The notes beneath the pieces are model-generated. The model searched no databases. It saw only the letters and a list, made by a program, of their open reading frames with translations, and was not told the origin of the DNA. This document shows, piece by piece, positions 51,337 to 52,509 of a DNA stretch of 52,509 nt (positions are counted from its first letter, which is position 1; every line of letters begins with the position of its first letter). Source of the DNA: DASQFY01 sp036397815 (GTDB lineage Bacteria; Chloroflexota; Limnocylindria; QHBO01). Both the position numbers and the translations under genes were made by a program. Location: positions 1 to 52,509 of the forward strand of contig DASWIE010000126.1 in assembly GCA_036397815.1 (NCBI GenBank). Reading direction: 5' to 3'.

Positions 51337-52298
51337 CACAGGATGGAGCCCTGCAGCTCCTCGTCCAGCTCGTCGAGGTCGCGCGTCCACAGGCCGGCGG
51401 AGAGGTACTTCCAGCCGCCGTCGGCCAGCAGAACCACCATGGTGCCGGCGCGCATCTCGGCCGCGACGCGCAGCGCAACGTGGATGACGGCTCCCGACGA
51501 GAGGCCGGCGAAGATCCCCTCGGCCTGCAGGAGCCCGCGGAGGGCGATGACCGAGTCGCGGTAGCTCACCAGGAAGCGGTCGTCGAGCAGCGACTCGTCC
51601 AGCACCGGGGGGACGAAGCCCTCCTCCAGCGAGCGGAGCCCCTGCACCTGCTCCCCGGGGAGCGGCTCGGCGGCGACGATGCGGGTGCCGGGGCGCATCC
51701 GCTTGAGGTGGCGGCCGACCCCGGTCAGCGTCCCGCCGGTGCCCAGGCCGGCCACGAAGGCATCCACCTCGGGCACCGCGGCCAGGATCTCGGGGCCGGT
51801 CCCCTCCTCGTGGGCGCGCGGGTTGGCCTCGTTCCCGTACTGGTACGGCATGAACAGCTCCGGATCCGCGGCGGCCAGCTGCTGGGCGAGACGGATGGCC
51901 CCGTTGCTCCCCTCCGCCCCCGGCGAGGGAACGATCTCGGCGCCGTACAGGCGCAGGAGCTGGGAGCGCTCCTCCGTCGTGTTGTCCGGCATCACGACGC
52001 GCACCGGGTGCCCCAGCAGCGCGCCGATCATCGCCAGGCTGATCCCGGTATTGCCGCTCGACGGCTCCAGGATCGTCTGGCCGGGCCGCAACGCGGCACT
52101 GGCGCGAGCCTCGTCGATCATGGCGCGGGCGATGCGGTCCTTCACCGAGCCGGACGGGTTGGCTCCCTCCAGCTTGGCGAAGATGCGAACAGCAGGCGAC
52201 GGGGAGAGCCTGCGCAGCTCGACCATCGGCGTGTTGCCGATGGCTGCGATCAGGTCCGGGGAGCTGTCCCTGCCAGCGGCCAGCGGCACGCTGGACAT
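51333..52298 (-). CDS. cysM: Cysteine synthase of the CysM type (CysO-dependent)
   Basis: A 321-aa fold-type II PLP enzyme. PLP Lys is K53 in ANPSGSVKDRIAR, the Asn loop PSSGNTGISLAMIG, the phosphate loop AGLGTGGTLTGVGRHL. The operon with a MoaD-like carrier and a Mec-type JAMM protease points to the CysM branch that uses O-phosphoserine and thiocarboxylated CysO, as in mycobacteria, rather than sulfide. Its ATG is 4 bp after the carrier stop and is part of a GACCGATG octamer. A different cystathionine beta-synthase-like enzyme is at 41136. Confidence 0.87.
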   Translation of the reverse strand: MSSVPLAAGRDSSPDLIAAIGNTPMVELRRLSPSPAVRIFAKLEGANPSGSVKDRIARAMIDEARASAALRPGQTILEPSSGNTGISLAMIGALLGHPVRVVMPDNTTEERSQLLRLYGAEIVPSPGAEGSNGAIRLAQQLAAADPELFMPYQYGNEANPRAHEEGTGPEILAAVPEVDAFVAGLGTGGTLTGVGRHLKRMRPGTRIVAAEPLPGEQVQGLRSLEEGFVPPVLDESLLDDRFLVSYRDSVIALRGLLQAEGIFAGLSSGAVIHVALRVAAEMRAGTMVVLLADGGWKYLSAGLWTRDLDELDEELQGSILW

Positions 52299-52302
52299 CG
52301 GT

Positions 52303-52509
52303 CTAACGGAAGCCGCCCGCCATGGCGGGCAGCAGGATGACGGTGTCGTCCTCGCCCACCGGAGTGGCCAGGCCGTCGCGGTAGCGGACGTCGCGATCGT
52401 TGACGTAGACGTTCACGAAGCTGGACAGCTCGCCGCCCTGGGTGACGCGGTCGCGCAGCGCGGGATAGCTGGCGAACAGGTCGTCCAGGACCTCTCGCAC
52501 CGTGCCGCC
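52303..52509 (-). CDS. CysO/MoaD-like sulfur carrier, 5' end outside window
   Basis: The last 68 codons of a ubiquitin-fold sulfur carrier are visible: VREVLDDLFASYPALRDRVT, then LSSFVNVYVNDRDVRY and DDTVILLPAMAGG, the CysO/MoaD/ThiS order. The N-terminal strand lies outside, and the GTG inside the window at 52500 (codon 4 of the visible part) is not taken as the start. After Gly-Gly the gene encodes Phe-Arg before TAG, so the protein is made with a two-residue cap that must be removed before thiocarboxylation. The neighbouring JAMM protease is the obvious candidate. Confidence 0.82.
   Translation of the reverse strand, partial: GGTVREVLDDLFASYPALRDRVTQGGELSSFVNVYVNDRDVRYRDGLATPVGEDDTVILLPAMAGGFR

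Overview
High-GC bacterial chromosome segment. There is no plasmid, phage, transposase or CRISPR signal. Gene content suggests a free-living aerobic heterotroph of an actinobacterium-like or Chloroflexota (Limnocylindria-type) lineage: an E2-E1 fused 2-oxoglutarate dehydrogenase, a CysO/CysM/Mec-type cysteine pathway, an F420-type PPOX protein, a bactofilin and Lgt. The phylum is an inference from gene families, not a measured placement.

Layout. 1-2655: a partial response regulator, a two-gene operon (HicB/DinB-like plus GyrI-like) and a LuxR-type regulator whose receiver lacks the phospho-acceptor Asp. 2785-5144: a large secreted protein with a Ca-binding MopE-like motif, then a terminator and tRNA-Gln(CTG). 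5312-8831: metabolic and membrane genes, each with its own promoter, ending in a CGNR regulator divergent from a 48-aa small ORF. 8863-12453: fused 2-oxoglutarate dehydrogenase. 13622-20271: amino-acid block (thrC, tag, thrB, ABC-F ATPase, EamA exporter, and convergent aspartate kinase), which together supply the aspartate-to-threonine branch. 20350-25065: mutY, a cysteine-poor redoxin, zinc ADH, sseB-like, gltX. 25203-28839: GDSL hydrolase, asparaginase, bactofilin, upp. 29029-32737: NUDIX, then the TCA pair mdh-gltA, and an MBL hydrolase. 32919-39849: a minus-strand run with a cystathionine gamma-synthase/lyase, methylmalonate-semialdehyde dehydrogenase and a large LuxR-type ATPase regulator. 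40037-41086: a small cluster with a nickel-binding-like protein and an exported protein. 41136-46560: cystathionine beta-synthase-like enzyme, lgt, two MFS transporters, plsC-like acyltransferase. 46791-52509: dipeptidase, a MerR-HTH/RsbRD fusion, an M24 peptidase and, at the edge, the mec-cysM-cysO sulfur-carrier operon.

Two window-wide signals stand out. First, about twenty genes have a TAnnnT -10 hexamer ending 6-9 nt before the start codon and no Shine-Dalgarno sequence, which implies leaderless transcripts; a smaller set has classical GGAGG-type sites. Second, the octamer CATCGGTC (or its complement GACCGATG) occurs about 42 times by eye, roughly one per 1.25 kb, where base composition predicts about two. 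Several copies supply the ATG of a start codon. Other points of interest are the Gly-Gly-Phe-Arg tail on the CysO-like carrier next to a JAMM protease, several dyads in divergent promoters, and two short inverted-repeat elements in intergenic DNA.
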